In this document: positions 9,610 through 18,335 of the stretch, piece after piece
Layout of the letters: every line of letters starts with the position of its first letter
Numbering within the stretch: the stretch's first letter is position 1
From: Clostridiales bacterium
GTDB taxonomy: Bacteria; Bacillota; Dehalobacteriia; UBA4068
NCBI GenBank assembly: GCA_009783415.1
Contig: WRHF01000003.1
Coordinates: forward strand, 1-35,649
DNA: 35,649 nucleotides
Direction: 5' to 3'
Translations under genes and position numbers: made by a program
The notes under the pieces: generated by a model
Databases searched by the model: none
What the model was told of the DNA's origin: nothing
What the model saw: the letters and a program-made list of their open reading frames with translations, nothing else

Positions 9610-9626
9610 ACAAGAGAGCTTCAGTC

Positions 9627-10226
9627 CTAAGCCTCTAAGTCTCTTAAGATAGGTAAAGCCTTAACAAGTGCCTGAGCCCGGTGGCTTATTTTGTTTTTTT
9701 CTTCGTTGCTGAGCTGGGCCATGGTGCAGCCGTAGCGGGGCAGGTAGAATAGGGGGTCGTAGCCAAAGCCGTTTTTGCCGCTGGGAATGTAGGCAATTGT
9801 TCCTTTGCATGATCCTTGTACCGCCCAGGTTTTTCCGTCAGGTTTGGCTATAACAATGGAGCAGACAAAAGCCGCCTGCCGTTCTCCCGAGGGCGTTTTG
9901 GCCAGCAATTCCAATAGTTTTGCATTATTCAGCCCATCATCCTTGGCCTCTCCGGCAAAGCGGGCGGAATAGATCCCGGGGGCGCCGCCTAAGGCTTTTA
10001 CCATCAAGCCGCTGTCATCCGCCAAAGCCAAAAGACCGCCAGCTTCAGCCGCTGCCAGGGCTTTGATTTTAGCATTAGCCTCAAAGGTAGAACCCGTTTC
10101 CGGCGGTAATTCGATATCGGGAAAATCCCGCAAGGTATAAATATGCCAGCCGCTATCCTTAAGCATGGACTGAAGCTCCATCTGTTTGTGGAGGTTGGCG
10201 GTGGCTAGGAGTAACTTTTTTGTCAT
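9627..10226 (-). CDS. rdgB: XTP/dITP diphosphatase (RdgB/HAM1 family)
   Basis: KLLLATANLHKQMELQSML..., ADDSGLMVKALGGAPGIYSARFAG, GKNGFGYDPLFYLP, hallmark motifs; start set at MTKK rather than the upstream M of the ORF track. Confidence 0.92.
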   Translation of the reverse strand: MTKKLLLATANLHKQMELQSMLKDSGWHIYTLRDFPDIELPPETGSTFEANAKIKALAAAEAGGLLALADDSGLMVKALGGAPGIYSARFAGEAKDDGLNNAKLLELLAKTPSGERQAAFVCSIVIAKPDGKTWAVQGSCKGTIAYIPSGKNGFGYDPLFYLPRYGCTMAQLSNEEKNKISHRAQALVKALPILRDLEA

Positions 10227-10501
10227 AGTAACCTCGCTATGCAATTCACAATTCACAATTTTTTCTGCTAATGGTCAAAATGACCATCAGCAGATTGGGG
10301 GTATTATAAAACTTGTGGTTGTCTTCCTCATAGTGGCTTTTGCCCTCAACTCACTCGAATAAGGGTTAGGAGCTTTGTTACGAGAAAGATATGTGCCCTC
10401 AGTTACTTAGTGAGACTTTAGGGCCGGCGGCGCCGGGACAAACCCTCGCCGGCTATGCCGGCGTCCCCTTTCAAAAGGGGGCTTGAGCTGGTTGATTTGT
10501 T

Positions 10502-11302
10502 TTACCTCCGTCCTCTGTCCTCTGGTTTCTGTCCTCTGCTTTGCCATGCTTTAAAGAAGCAGCCTCTGGCGCCGTTGTATTGCGGGTCGGGTAGGACTGT
10601 TACTTTTTGTCCCAGATTTTCTTCCAGTAATTTATGAATAGCGGCATTTGCGGCTACGCCGCCGCTGAAATAAATGTGCGGGGTAGGGGAGTAGCGGGAA
10701 ATCAGAGGTAGGATCCTCAAAACTACAGATAAGTTAGCTCCTGCCGCCAGGTTTCCCAGAGGCACGCCTGTGATGATTTTGCCTACCAGTTCCGACTCGC
10801 CGAAAACGGCGCAAGTGGAGCTGAGGGGTTCGGGGTTTTGCCAATAATTACCAAATTCTGCCAGGCTGAGATCCAGAGTACGGGCGGCGTTTTCCAGATA
10901 GCGGCCGCTGCCGGCGGCGCATTTATCATTGGTGGAAAAGTCGGCTACCTGGCCATTTTTTACCAGAATGATTTTACTGTCCTGCCCGCCCAAATCTATT
11001 AAGAGAAAATCCCGGCAATTATTAAAAATCCGGACACCCAAAGCATGAGCCTGGATCTCAGGAATAGCGACTGCCCCGCTAATAGCTGCAGCCTGACGGC
11101 CATAACCGCAGGCCACGACCTGATCAGCCTCCAAACCCAGATCTTTAAAATTGATCACAAAACCATTTTCACCGGGCCGGCAATATTCCTGATAAAAATG
11201 AATAGTGTCGAAAATCCTATATTTTATCAAAGGCCACCCCTGAGATGGCGCCGCCAAGGCAATCTTTACAAACCGGCTACCTAAATCTATCCCAATTATC
11301 AT
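10502..11302 (-). CDS. BadF/BadG/HgdC-type ATPase (2-hydroxyacyl-CoA dehydratase activator / DCCP reductase-like)
   Basis: MIIGIDLGSRFVKIAL, DLGGQDSKII, NDKCAAGSGRYLE, CAVFGESELVGKI, YFSGGVAANAAI. Confidence 0.88.
   Translation of the reverse strand: MIIGIDLGSRFVKIALAAPSQGWPLIKYRIFDTIHFYQEYCRPGENGFVINFKDLGLEADQVVACGYGRQAAAISGAVAIPEIQAHALGVRIFNNCRDFLLIDLGGQDSKIILVKNGQVADFSTNDKCAAGSGRYLENAARTLDLSLAEFGNYWQNPEPLSSTCAVFGESELVGKIITGVPLGNLAAGANLSVVLRILPLISRYSPTPHIYFSGGVAANAAIHKLLEENLGQKVTVLPDPQYNGARGCFFKAWQSRGQKPEDRGRR
10505..10539. repeat. Heptad array, 5 units (CCTCTGT/CCTCTGG family) within the 3' end of the activase ORF
   Basis: cctccgt cctctgt cctctgg tttctgt cctctgc, exact 7-nt spacing. Confidence 0.8.
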
Positions 11303-11387
11303 AATCTTCTCCTAAATAAATCCATACTACTTGTTTAGCCAATCGGACACGGCAAGCCGTGTCCCTAAATGCAATGTCATTTTAAAC

Positions 11388-11414
11388 AACTCCTAACTCC
11401 TAACTCCTAACTGT
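11388..11414. repeat. Heptad array AACTCCT x3 plus a partial unit, containing the stop codon of the 11400..12512 CDS
   Basis: aactcct aactcct aactcct aactgta. Confidence 0.85.
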
Positions 11415-12512
11415 AGTTTTAAGCATAGTTACAAATGTCTCCAAGCGCATCTTAGTCCTGGCATCCATAGGTCCCGGATTTTCTCCCTCGATTGTCAAGA
11501 GGGGGAGTTTCAGATGGCGGCGGAATAAGATATCCTCAATTTGGCGGAAACAGAAACTCTGGCAATAATGAATGATCCCATCGATTTGCCGGCGGGCTAT
11601 TTGCTCTTGGATATCGGCAATACGATGACGTATATGATAGGGATAGGTATAAAGTAAATACTGTTCGGTCAGATCTTTTGCTAGATAAGGCATAGCAAAC
11701 TGACGTTGCACCTCGTTAAAAAAAATATTGCCTTTTAATTCCTGGACAATATGGAATAAATTGGTAATTATAGGGGGTACTCCAATATAGGCCAAGCGGG
11801 GGCCAGCCTGGCGCCTGCCGGCTCCCCGGCTTTCAGCGATAAATTTTTCGGCTTTTTGAGCAAAGCTCTCGGGATTTCCCTCAAAGTCGCTGCAAGAGAC
11901 TTGAAAGAGATGATTATCATAGCCGCCGACCAGATTTTCCTCATAGGTCAGACGGTCGATTTCCCGGACCAGGCGGCGCACTTCATCCAGGCGCTTTTTT
12001 TCGGCCTCTGCAGCTGCCAGATCAATGCCAAAACGATCTGCCAAGGCAGCCAACTGGTATTTGATCAGCTGCGGCTCCCTGCTGAAAGGGTAGGAAAAAG
12101 GGATGACATCAATACCCCGCTCCTCTAAAGTTTCCATCAGAGCATGGGTTTGCGAGCAATCCCCTTCGGTAACGGCTATCAGTCTCTTGATCAGATGATT
12201 GCCGGCGACCAAGCCATAGATACCTTTGATCCAACCGCAAACAGTACGGGGATAACCCTCCATTTCAGCAGCCTGCAAAGCCCGGTTCATAGTGTTTTCC
12301 TCTGCTGTAATAAAGAGATTATTCAGATCTGAAGGAATATAGCCGGCAGCGAAAACTATCTCTACCGGAATCGTTGTGGTAATACCAACTATAGGGCTGC
12401 CTTGCAGCCCTAGTTTTGAGTTTTGAGTTTTGAGTTTTGAGTCTGACCCAAACCTTTTGTTATTTGTTGAATCTTCATTCTCACTGGCTGTTAGTCTATC
12501 TGGTAATTTCAT
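11400..12512 (-). CDS. 2-hydroxyacyl-CoA dehydratase (HgdB/FldB-like; possible double-cubane cluster protein)
   Basis: GITTTIPVEIVFAAGYIPSDLNNLFI, GDCSQTHALME, IDGIIHYCQSFCFRQIED, PLLTIEGENPGPMDARTKMRLETF; paired with HgdC-like activase downstream. Confidence 0.85.
   Translation of the reverse strand: MKLPDRLTASENEDSTNNKRFGSDSKLKTQNSKLGLQGSPIVGITTTIPVEIVFAAGYIPSDLNNLFITAEENTMNRALQAAEMEGYPRTVCGWIKGIYGLVAGNHLIKRLIAVTEGDCSQTHALMETLEERGIDVIPFSYPFSREPQLIKYQLAALADRFGIDLAAAEAEKKRLDEVRRLVREIDRLTYEENLVGGYDNHLFQVSCSDFEGNPESFAQKAEKFIAESRGAGRRQAGPRLAYIGVPPIITNLFHIVQELKGNIFFNEVQRQFAMPYLAKDLTEQYLLYTYPYHIRHRIADIQEQIARRQIDGIIHYCQSFCFRQIEDILFRRHLKLPLLTIEGENPGPMDARTKMRLETFVTMLKTTVRS
12392..12440 (-). repeat. 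Composite element: heptads (ACTCAAA)x4 plus TAGGGCTGC-CTT-GCAGCCCTA hairpin, inside the 5' coding part of 11400..12512
   Basis: gttttga x4 at 12413-12440 adjoining the 9-bp-stem hairpin at 12392-12412; the same GGGCTGC-AAG-GCAGCCC hairpin next to heptads at 172-190. Confidence 0.85.
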
Positions 12513-12527
12513 TTATCTTATATTTCC

Positions 12528-13949
12528 TCACTGCTGGATAAAGTATTGACGGATCCCTTCCGCTATGCCGTCTGCAACTTTTTGGCGGAATTCAGGGGTG
12601 GCCAGCAGGGCTTCTTCCTCGCGGTTGGAAATGAAAGCCGTCTCGATCAGGGCGGAAGGCATAGCGGTTTCCCGCAGTACCACAAAACGATCTTCCCTGA
12701 TCCCATAATTGGCAAGACCGGTTGCGGAAAGTATGGCATTTTGCAGGCACTGGGAGAGGGCCAGCCGGGCAGTACGGTCAAATTTTTGATCGCCGGCGGG
12801 AGCATAGAACCAGGTGGAAAGTCCTTTGGCTGATTTACTGGTGGCAGAATTGCAATGGATACTGATAAAAAGATCGGCCCGGGCGGAATTGGCCATAAAG
12901 GCCCGCTCGCTGAGGGTGAGAGGCATTCCATCGCTCACCCTGGTCATACGTACTTCCGCGCCCAGTTTTTCCAGGGCAGCCTTGGCTTTAAAGGCTATAT
13001 CCAAAACAACATCTTTTTCCTGCAAGCCGCCGGCACCTGGGGCGCCCCCGTCAGTATAGCCGTTTTCGTTAAGACGGCCATGACCGGGATCCAGATAAAC
13101 CAGTTTCCCCAGTAAAGAAGAGGGGCTGAGAGACAAAACGAGCTGGCGTCCGTCCGGGGATTCTTTGATTTCGTAGTATATCGGGTTGCTGGAAATTATT
13201 TCCAGTCGATTATTGCAAGGACCGTTGATCAGGGCTTGTCCTTGAGAAAGCGCAGGGAGCTGGCCGCTGATTTTCATATCCGTGATCAAGATCAGCTTCC
13301 GGCGGCTATTCTCTTCCTCCAACCGGTAATTGATAAAAGTATCTCCCTTGAGGGTCAAGCTGGAGACGGAATTGGTTTCCTGAAAGCTCAAGGTAATATT
13401 ACCCTGGCTTTTTTCGCTTTCCTGCCAAATGGGAAGGCTTGAACCGGGAGGATCATAAGCAGAGGAATCCACATTGAGCAATGTTACATACTCAGCATAA
13501 ATCCAGCCGGATAAGCCTCCGGCTCCGCTGATCTGATACCAGTCGCCTTCCCGCTGATGAATAGTCAGCCGGTCATTTTTGCTGACCGTAGTCAAAATCT
13601 TGCCGCTAAAGCTGGCTTGATTGCGGATATTGATTTTATCATCATTTACTATTCCCTGCTTGCTTCCGCTAACATATGCGGCGGTTTCTCCCAGCACCAC
13701 CACATATGTAGCAATGACCCAGCCGCTTTTGCCTCCGGGCAAGCTAATTTTATACCAACCGTTTTCCTCAGCCAAGATAGTGAAAACCTGACCGCGCCCG
13801 GCGCTGTCGACCTTGGCATAATCAGTACCGGGCCCGCTGCGGATATTGATGGAATCAGTATCAATACGCAACTGATCAGCAGCCCAAGCCGTTGGTGCGA
13901 TGAGGAAGATTACGGTGATAATGAGGAGTGGGAGTAGGTATTTTTTCAT
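12528..13949 (-). CDS. Secreted N-acetylmuramoyl-L-alanine amidase (amidase_3) with two N-terminal bacterial SH3 domains
   Basis: Signal peptide MKKYLLPLLIITVIFLIAPTAWA; DSINIRSGPGTDYAKVDS...; KLVYLDPGHGR...; DLFISIHCNS; ALIETAFISNREEE. Confidence 0.9.
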   Translation of the reverse strand: MKKYLLPLLIITVIFLIAPTAWAADQLRIDTDSINIRSGPGTDYAKVDSAGRGQVFTILAEENGWYKISLPGGKSGWVIATYVVVLGETAAYVSGSKQGIVNDDKINIRNQASFSGKILTTVSKNDRLTIHQREGDWYQISGAGGLSGWIYAEYVTLLNVDSSAYDPPGSSLPIWQESEKSQGNITLSFQETNSVSSLTLKGDTFINYRLEEENSRRKLILITDMKISGQLPALSQGQALINGPCNNRLEIISSNPIYYEIKESPDGRQLVLSLSPSSLLGKLVYLDPGHGRLNENGYTDGGAPGAGGLQEKDVVLDIAFKAKAALEKLGAEVRMTRVSDGMPLTLSERAFMANSARADLFISIHCNSATSKSAKGLSTWFYAPAGDQKFDRTARLALSQCLQNAILSATGLANYGIREDRFVVLRETAMPSALIETAFISNREEEALLATPEFRQKVADGIAEGIRQYFIQQ

Positions 13950-13970
13950 GAGAATGTCCTTTCTTTTAAA

Positions 13971-14164
13971 TGAGGAATGAGGAATGAGGAATGAGGAATT
14001 GTTGTGGCTTCGCTCCGCGAAACTTTTTATTTTATGAAAAGAAAACATTGATTATTTTTTTTGGGTTTAAAATAGCAAGCTTGTCTTTGTTTTAATAAAA
14101 TTAGGAAAACGCGGAGCGTTTTTTCAATAATTCCTCATTCCTCATTCCTCATTCCTAATTCCCT
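13971..14164. repeat. Inverted heptad-pair element: (TGAGGAA)x4 left, (ATTCCTC)x3 plus ATTCCTA and ATTCCCT right, with two short-loop GC hairpins at the inner edges
   Basis: 13971-13998 tgaggaa x4; 14009-14021 TTCGC-TCC-GCGAA; 14106-14122 AAAACGC-GGA-GCGTTTT; 14130-14164 attcctc arrays. Confidence 0.85.
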
Positions 14165-14878
14165 CGCGTTGCAGGGGCGGAGTATGCCCATGGGGGTGGA
14201 TTCATCCGTTTGTCCCAAGGGGTTTTGAGTTAAAAGTTCCAGCATTTTGGGTTTGTCCACATCTTTGGTAGAGACTCCCAGGATTTGTCCGCCCAGATCG
14301 TTTAAGTCTACTATCAGCACGGTAGCGCCGCCCAGGAGGCGGCTGGCTTCCAGTGCGGTTTGATCCGGATCCGTTGGTCCCAGTACCACATAGCGGTTAT
14401 AGGGGGGAATGGTCCAGTGACAGGGCCCGTCTATAGAGGCGGCTTTGTAGCCTGCTACTCGGTAAAACCAGCCTTTGCGGCCAAACAGCTTGCCTATGAT
14501 TCCTATCACAGATGCAAATAATATGCGCAACAAGCCGCATTCGTCAATAGCGCATTGCATAGTTTCCGGCATGGCCAGACCAATGCCGCCGGGATTTTTA
14601 GTCACATGACGGGAGAGGAAGCGGGCCCAAAAACCGGGCTTTATCTCTTCCAGAGGGATGGCTCGTCCCTGCAAGCAGGAGATCATTTTTTCCGCAATAA
14701 AGAGAATATCTCCCTCCTGCAAAAGGGGCCGGGCATACTGATCTAAGATTTCTTCCAGCTTATCCTCGGCGGAAACCACCCTGGTTTTGATAGCAAAGCA
14801 ATAAAACCGGTCCGCCTCCGAACCGACGATCAGTTCCTTATCCTCATTAACCAGAAAAGCAGAAGTATCCATCAACAA
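14135..14878 (-). CDS. CofE-like (coenzyme F420-0:gamma-glutamyl ligase family) protein
   Basis: VVSAEDKLEEILDQYARPLLQEGDILFIAEKMISCLQGR, NDLGGQILGVS, TPMGILRP; overall CofE-like layout. Confidence 0.65.
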   Translation of the reverse strand: MLMDTSAFLVNEDKELIVGSEADRFYCFAIKTRVVSAEDKLEEILDQYARPLLQEGDILFIAEKMISCLQGRAIPLEEIKPGFWARFLSRHVTKNPGGIGLAMPETMQCAIDECGLLRILFASVIGIIGKLFGRKGWFYRVAGYKAASIDGPCHWTIPPYNRYVVLGPTDPDQTALEASRLLGGATVLIVDLNDLGGQILGVSTKDVDKPKMLELLTQNPLGQTDESTPMGILRPCNARELGMRNEE

Positions 14879-15032
14879 TTACCCCCAGCTTTTATTATAC
14901 CAAAATAGGCGCTTATTTTACAAGTACTTTCAAAAATGTCTTAGCGGATTTATTTAGTTAGTCTGGATTTTTCTTCATTTTGTTGCCTTGCGGCTCTTTT
15001 TTTCTGTTGAATTGAGGGTTTTTTACGCCTCA

Positions 15033-15101
15033 TTTTGTCGTAAACTTATTTGTCCCCTGTTGCTTTCTGCGACAGGATGCGCAAGGGAATGCGTTTATAA
15101 T
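15033..15101 (+). promoter_or_regulatory. Candidate Spo0A-dependent long-spacer sigma-A promoter of spoIIE
   Basis: TTTTGTCGTAAA (15033-15044) and TGCGACA (15068-15074, reverse of TGTCGCA) resemble 0A boxes; GCGACA (15069-15074) lies 21 bp from TATAAT (15096-15101). Confidence 0.5.
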
Positions 15102-15165
15102 CTTGTTATAAGCAGACAGCAAAAAAAAGAAAAAATAACAGCCAATAATGGCGGAGGTGAAGCGG

Positions 15166-17553
15166 ATGGCGGGAAATCCTAAAGTTTATCCCTTTCGCAG
15201 GAAAGAAAAGGAGAAAATCAGGGTTATAAATAAAAATTCTTGGAAGACCTGCCTATTTCTGGGAATTGCCGCCTTTTTTTTAGCCCGGGCTGAATTATTG
15301 GGGGCGCTTTATCCTTTGGCGCCGGCTTTTTTGGCGGCGGCGGTGGCTGCTTACCGGCGGCAGGGCTTGATCTATCTGATCCCTTGTGTCCTGGGCTTGG
15401 CTACAGTTTTGCCGCTTAATCTCTTATTTGCCAATACTTTGGCTCTAATTGTTTTAGGCTTGGTTTTTGCTCTTTATCCGGTGGACGGGCGTAAGCAATG
15501 GTTTATTGTCCCCGGCATGGTTTTAGCCGTAGTGGCGGTAACCAAAGGGCTGGCCCTTTCCCTCAACGGCTTTGAAAACTATTTACTGCTTATCAATATT
15601 TTTGACAGTATTTTTGCCGCCGGATTTTCCTTGATTTTTCTGGTAGTATTTGGCGCCCTGGGGCGTTATCAAACCCAGCGCCGTTTTAATATGGATGAAA
15701 TAGTTTGTATATTTATTGCCGCTATGGGTTTGGTTTGCGGCATGGGCGGTCTTGCAATCGGTACGATTGAGGTCCAAAAAGTTGTGAGCAGCTATTTGGT
15801 GCTGCTGGTGGCTTATTTGGCCGGAGCCGGAGGAGGGGCGGCTCTGGGAGCTATGGTGGGTATTGTGCCCAGCCTTTCCCAAATCGTAGCCCCGACCATT
15901 GTAGCTACATATGCTTTTTCCGGTCTATTGGCCGGGATTTTTAATGGTTTTGGCCGGATAGGCACAGTACTTGGTTTCATCTTGGGTCACTTGATTTTAG
16001 CCCTTTATTTACTGGATGCTGTACAGATCACGGCAGGGCTGGGCGCCGCCCTTATTGCCGGGCTGATTTTTTTCTTGATTCCCCAAAAATATTATCGCCG
16101 TCTGGGGGTAGCTTTTGCCACCAATGGCTTTAAAAGCAGTTTGGAGGATAAAAATGAGCGGCTTTTAGGCATTGCCCTGCGGCGGATGCGCCGGGCCGGC
16201 TGGATTTTCAGGGATTTGAGCAGCTCCTTGATGGAAATCAGTGAAGATCAGGAAAACATTGACGAAAACAATAACCGGATCATCCTCAGCCATTTGTGCC
16301 GCCAGCTCTGCAATCAATGCTCCCTGCGGGATATTTGCTGGGAAATCGACTATAAAAACACTCATGACGGTATTTTAACTCTATTTAAACGTATCGAAGC
16401 TAAAGGTCTGGCCAGTATGAAGGACATGCCTGGCAATTTTGTCAAGCGTTGTCCCCATCTCAAAGAGCTGCTGGCAGTAGCCAATTGCCTCTATGAAATG
16501 TATTGCCGCAACAATTATTGGCAAGCCCAAAGGCAAAGCAGCCGCAAGCTGCTCAGCCGCCAACTGGGGGGCATGGCCGAGGTTTTCGATAATATGGTCG
16601 GAGAAATATCCGAATACAGTGAGGAACGGGAGCTTTTGGAAAGGGAATTGGCAGCGGCTATAACCAAGCGGGGTATTTTTGTAGAAATGGCGGGAGTACA
16701 AGCCATTGGCAGTAAATCACTGGAATTATGGCTGCAATACGGTCAATGTCCGGGAGAATGGCGCTGCCGTCAGGCCCTCACGGCGGAAGTAGAGCGTTTG
16801 CTGGGCCGCAGCTTTCATATTCATGAGCAGCATTGTGCCCCGCAAAGCAATCCCGGAGAGCGCTGCCGCTATCACTTTCTGGCCAAAGGCGCCTATGGCA
16901 TAGATATTGGCCGGGCTCAGCTGAGTCAAAACGAAGGCAAAGATGGAGGTATTTGCGGGGATAGCAGTGATGCTATTCTTTTGGAAGAAGGGCGCCAGCT
17001 GATGATCATCAGCGACGGTATGGGGGTGGGGGCAAAAGCTGCCAGCCAGTCCGGCAATGCTCTTTCTTTGATCAGCCGCTTGATGCAGGCCGGTTTTATC
17101 AAAGATACGGCTATTGACACTGTCAATGCGGCCCTGGCGCTGCGCAGCAACGAGGAAAGCTTTGTCACCTTGGATCTATGTATCCTGGATCTTTACAGCG
17201 GCCAGGCCGAATTTATCAAAACCGGAGGAGCGCCCAGTTTCATAAAAAGGGGCTCCAGTGTGCGCACCATCAACAGCTCAAGCCTGCCTGCGGGTATCCT
17301 GACTAATATAGATAAAGAGGTCGTAGAGGCTCAGCTGCAGCCGGGAGATATTATTGTTCTGGCTTCCGACGGCCTTTTGGAAATAGGCCATAGGAATGAT
17401 TTGGAAAAATTAGTCAGGATAATCTCTGCCGCTGATACTCAAACTCCGCAAGAGCTGGCGGAATATTTACTAACGGAAATTATCCGTTTGAATGAAGGGA
17501 AGATCAGGGATGATATTACGATAATGGTCGCCCGGCTCAATCCTGCTGCTTGA
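15166..17553 (+). CDS. spoIIE: Stage II sporulation protein E (membrane PP2C-type serine phosphatase)
   Basis: N-terminal multi-TM region, C-terminal PP2C domain (LMIISDGMGVGAKAASQS, IIVLASDGLLEIG, IRDDITIMVARL); GGAGGTG just upstream of the ATG at 15166. Confidence 0.9.
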   Translation: MAGNPKVYPFRRKEKEKIRVINKNSWKTCLFLGIAAFFLARAELLGALYPLAPAFLAAAVAAYRRQGLIYLIPCVLGLATVLPLNLLFANTLALIVLGLVFALYPVDGRKQWFIVPGMVLAVVAVTKGLALSLNGFENYLLLINIFDSIFAAGFSLIFLVVFGALGRYQTQRRFNMDEIVCIFIAAMGLVCGMGGLAIGTIEVQKVVSSYLVLLVAYLAGAGGGAALGAMVGIVPSLSQIVAPTIVATYAFSGLLAGIFNGFGRIGTVLGFILGHLILALYLLDAVQITAGLGAALIAGLIFFLIPQKYYRRLGVAFATNGFKSSLEDKNERLLGIALRRMRRAGWIFRDLSSSLMEISEDQENIDENNNRIILSHLCRQLCNQCSLRDICWEIDYKNTHDGILTLFKRIEAKGLASMKDMPGNFVKRCPHLKELLAVANCLYEMYCRNNYWQAQRQSSRKLLSRQLGGMAEVFDNMVGEISEYSEERELLERELAAAITKRGIFVEMAGVQAIGSKSLELWLQYGQCPGEWRCRQALTAEVERLLGRSFHIHEQHCAPQSNPGERCRYHFLAKGAYGIDIGRAQLSQNEGKDGGICGDSSDAILLEEGRQLMIISDGMGVGAKAASQSGNALSLISRLMQAGFIKDTAIDTVNAALALRSNEESFVTLDLCILDLYSGQAEFIKTGGAPSFIKRGSSVRTINSSSLPAGILTNIDKEVVEAQLQPGDIIVLASDGLLEIGHRNDLEKLVRIISAADTQTPQELAEYLLTEIIRLNEGKIRDDITIMVARLNPAA

Positions 17554-17712
17554 ACCGGTTGCCGATTGTCAGTTGCCGGTATAGTAAATAATGTATTTTT
17601 AGAGGGTCGTTCAGTCGTTTGGGTAATTATGGATTGGCAGCATTTGCCTATATTGAGAATCTGATTTGTTAACTTTGAGAAAATCCGAGAATGATGAAGA
17701 AGGTTCAGATAT

Positions 17713-17750
17713 GGATAGGGGGGCAAGAGGCCCTCCTATCTCTTTTTTTA
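17713..17750 (+). terminator. Rho-independent terminator after spoIIE
   Basis: GGATAGGGGGGC-aaga-GGCCCTCCTATC followed by TCTTTTTTT. Confidence 0.75.
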
Positions 17751-17793
17751 GAAGTATTGCATTTTTAAAGAAAATAGGATAAAATAAAAAAAA

Positions 17794-18210
17794 CTATGTA
17801 TCAAGCGTCAGCTGCGAGGTGCAGGCAGGGCAGCGGGTGGCTTTTTCATGCAGTTCGGTTTTGCAGAAGGGGCAGGTACGGGCGGGAGCTTTGGCAGGCT
17901 CCTCCTTTTTACCTATTGACAGCAGCCTGTTCATACCTTTAACCATTAAAAAGACTACAAAAGCCATGATAATAAAATCAATTACACTTGTAATAAATGC
18001 TCCGTATAAAACAGATACGCCGAAGATATTTAAGACCAAAGCATCAAAATTACTGCCTGCAAATAACCCTAGTATTGGGGATAATATATTGGTAGTCAAT
18101 GAGCTAACAACACCTTGAAAGGCGCCGCCGATTATAATACCTACAGCTAAAGCCATTACATTGCTTTTTAAGGCAAATTCCTTGAATTCCTGAAAGAATT
18201 TTTTCATCAT
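17794..18210 (-). CDS. mscL: Large-conductance mechanosensitive channel with C-terminal zinc-ribbon tail
   Basis: FFQEFKEFALKSNVMALAVGIIIGGAFQGVVSSLTTNILSPILG; tail TCPFCKTELHEKATRCPACTSQL. Confidence 0.95.
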   Translation of the reverse strand: MMKKFFQEFKEFALKSNVMALAVGIIIGGAFQGVVSSLTTNILSPILGLFAGSNFDALVLNIFGVSVLYGAFITSVIDFIIMAFVVFLMVKGMNRLLSIGKKEEPAKAPARTCPFCKTELHEKATRCPACTSQLTLDT

Positions 18211-18335
18211 TAATACCTCCAGTCATTTTTGTAATTTCTAAGATGATTATAGTATATTAATACGATAATTGCAAGCTGCACTGCGGGAAAATATAATTGA
18301 GGTGAAGTGGGATCAAAAATATCCGTACGTCTTTA

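Noticed and set aside
14135-14878. Evidence for coenzyme F420 biosynthesis
   Set aside because: Only a CofE-like protein is present; no other F420 genes in the window, and the family has members outside F420 producers.
14988-15182. 64-aa ORF upstream of spoIIE
   Set aside because: Overlaps the predicted promoter region and spoIIE start; ends in lysine-rich low-complexity sequence.
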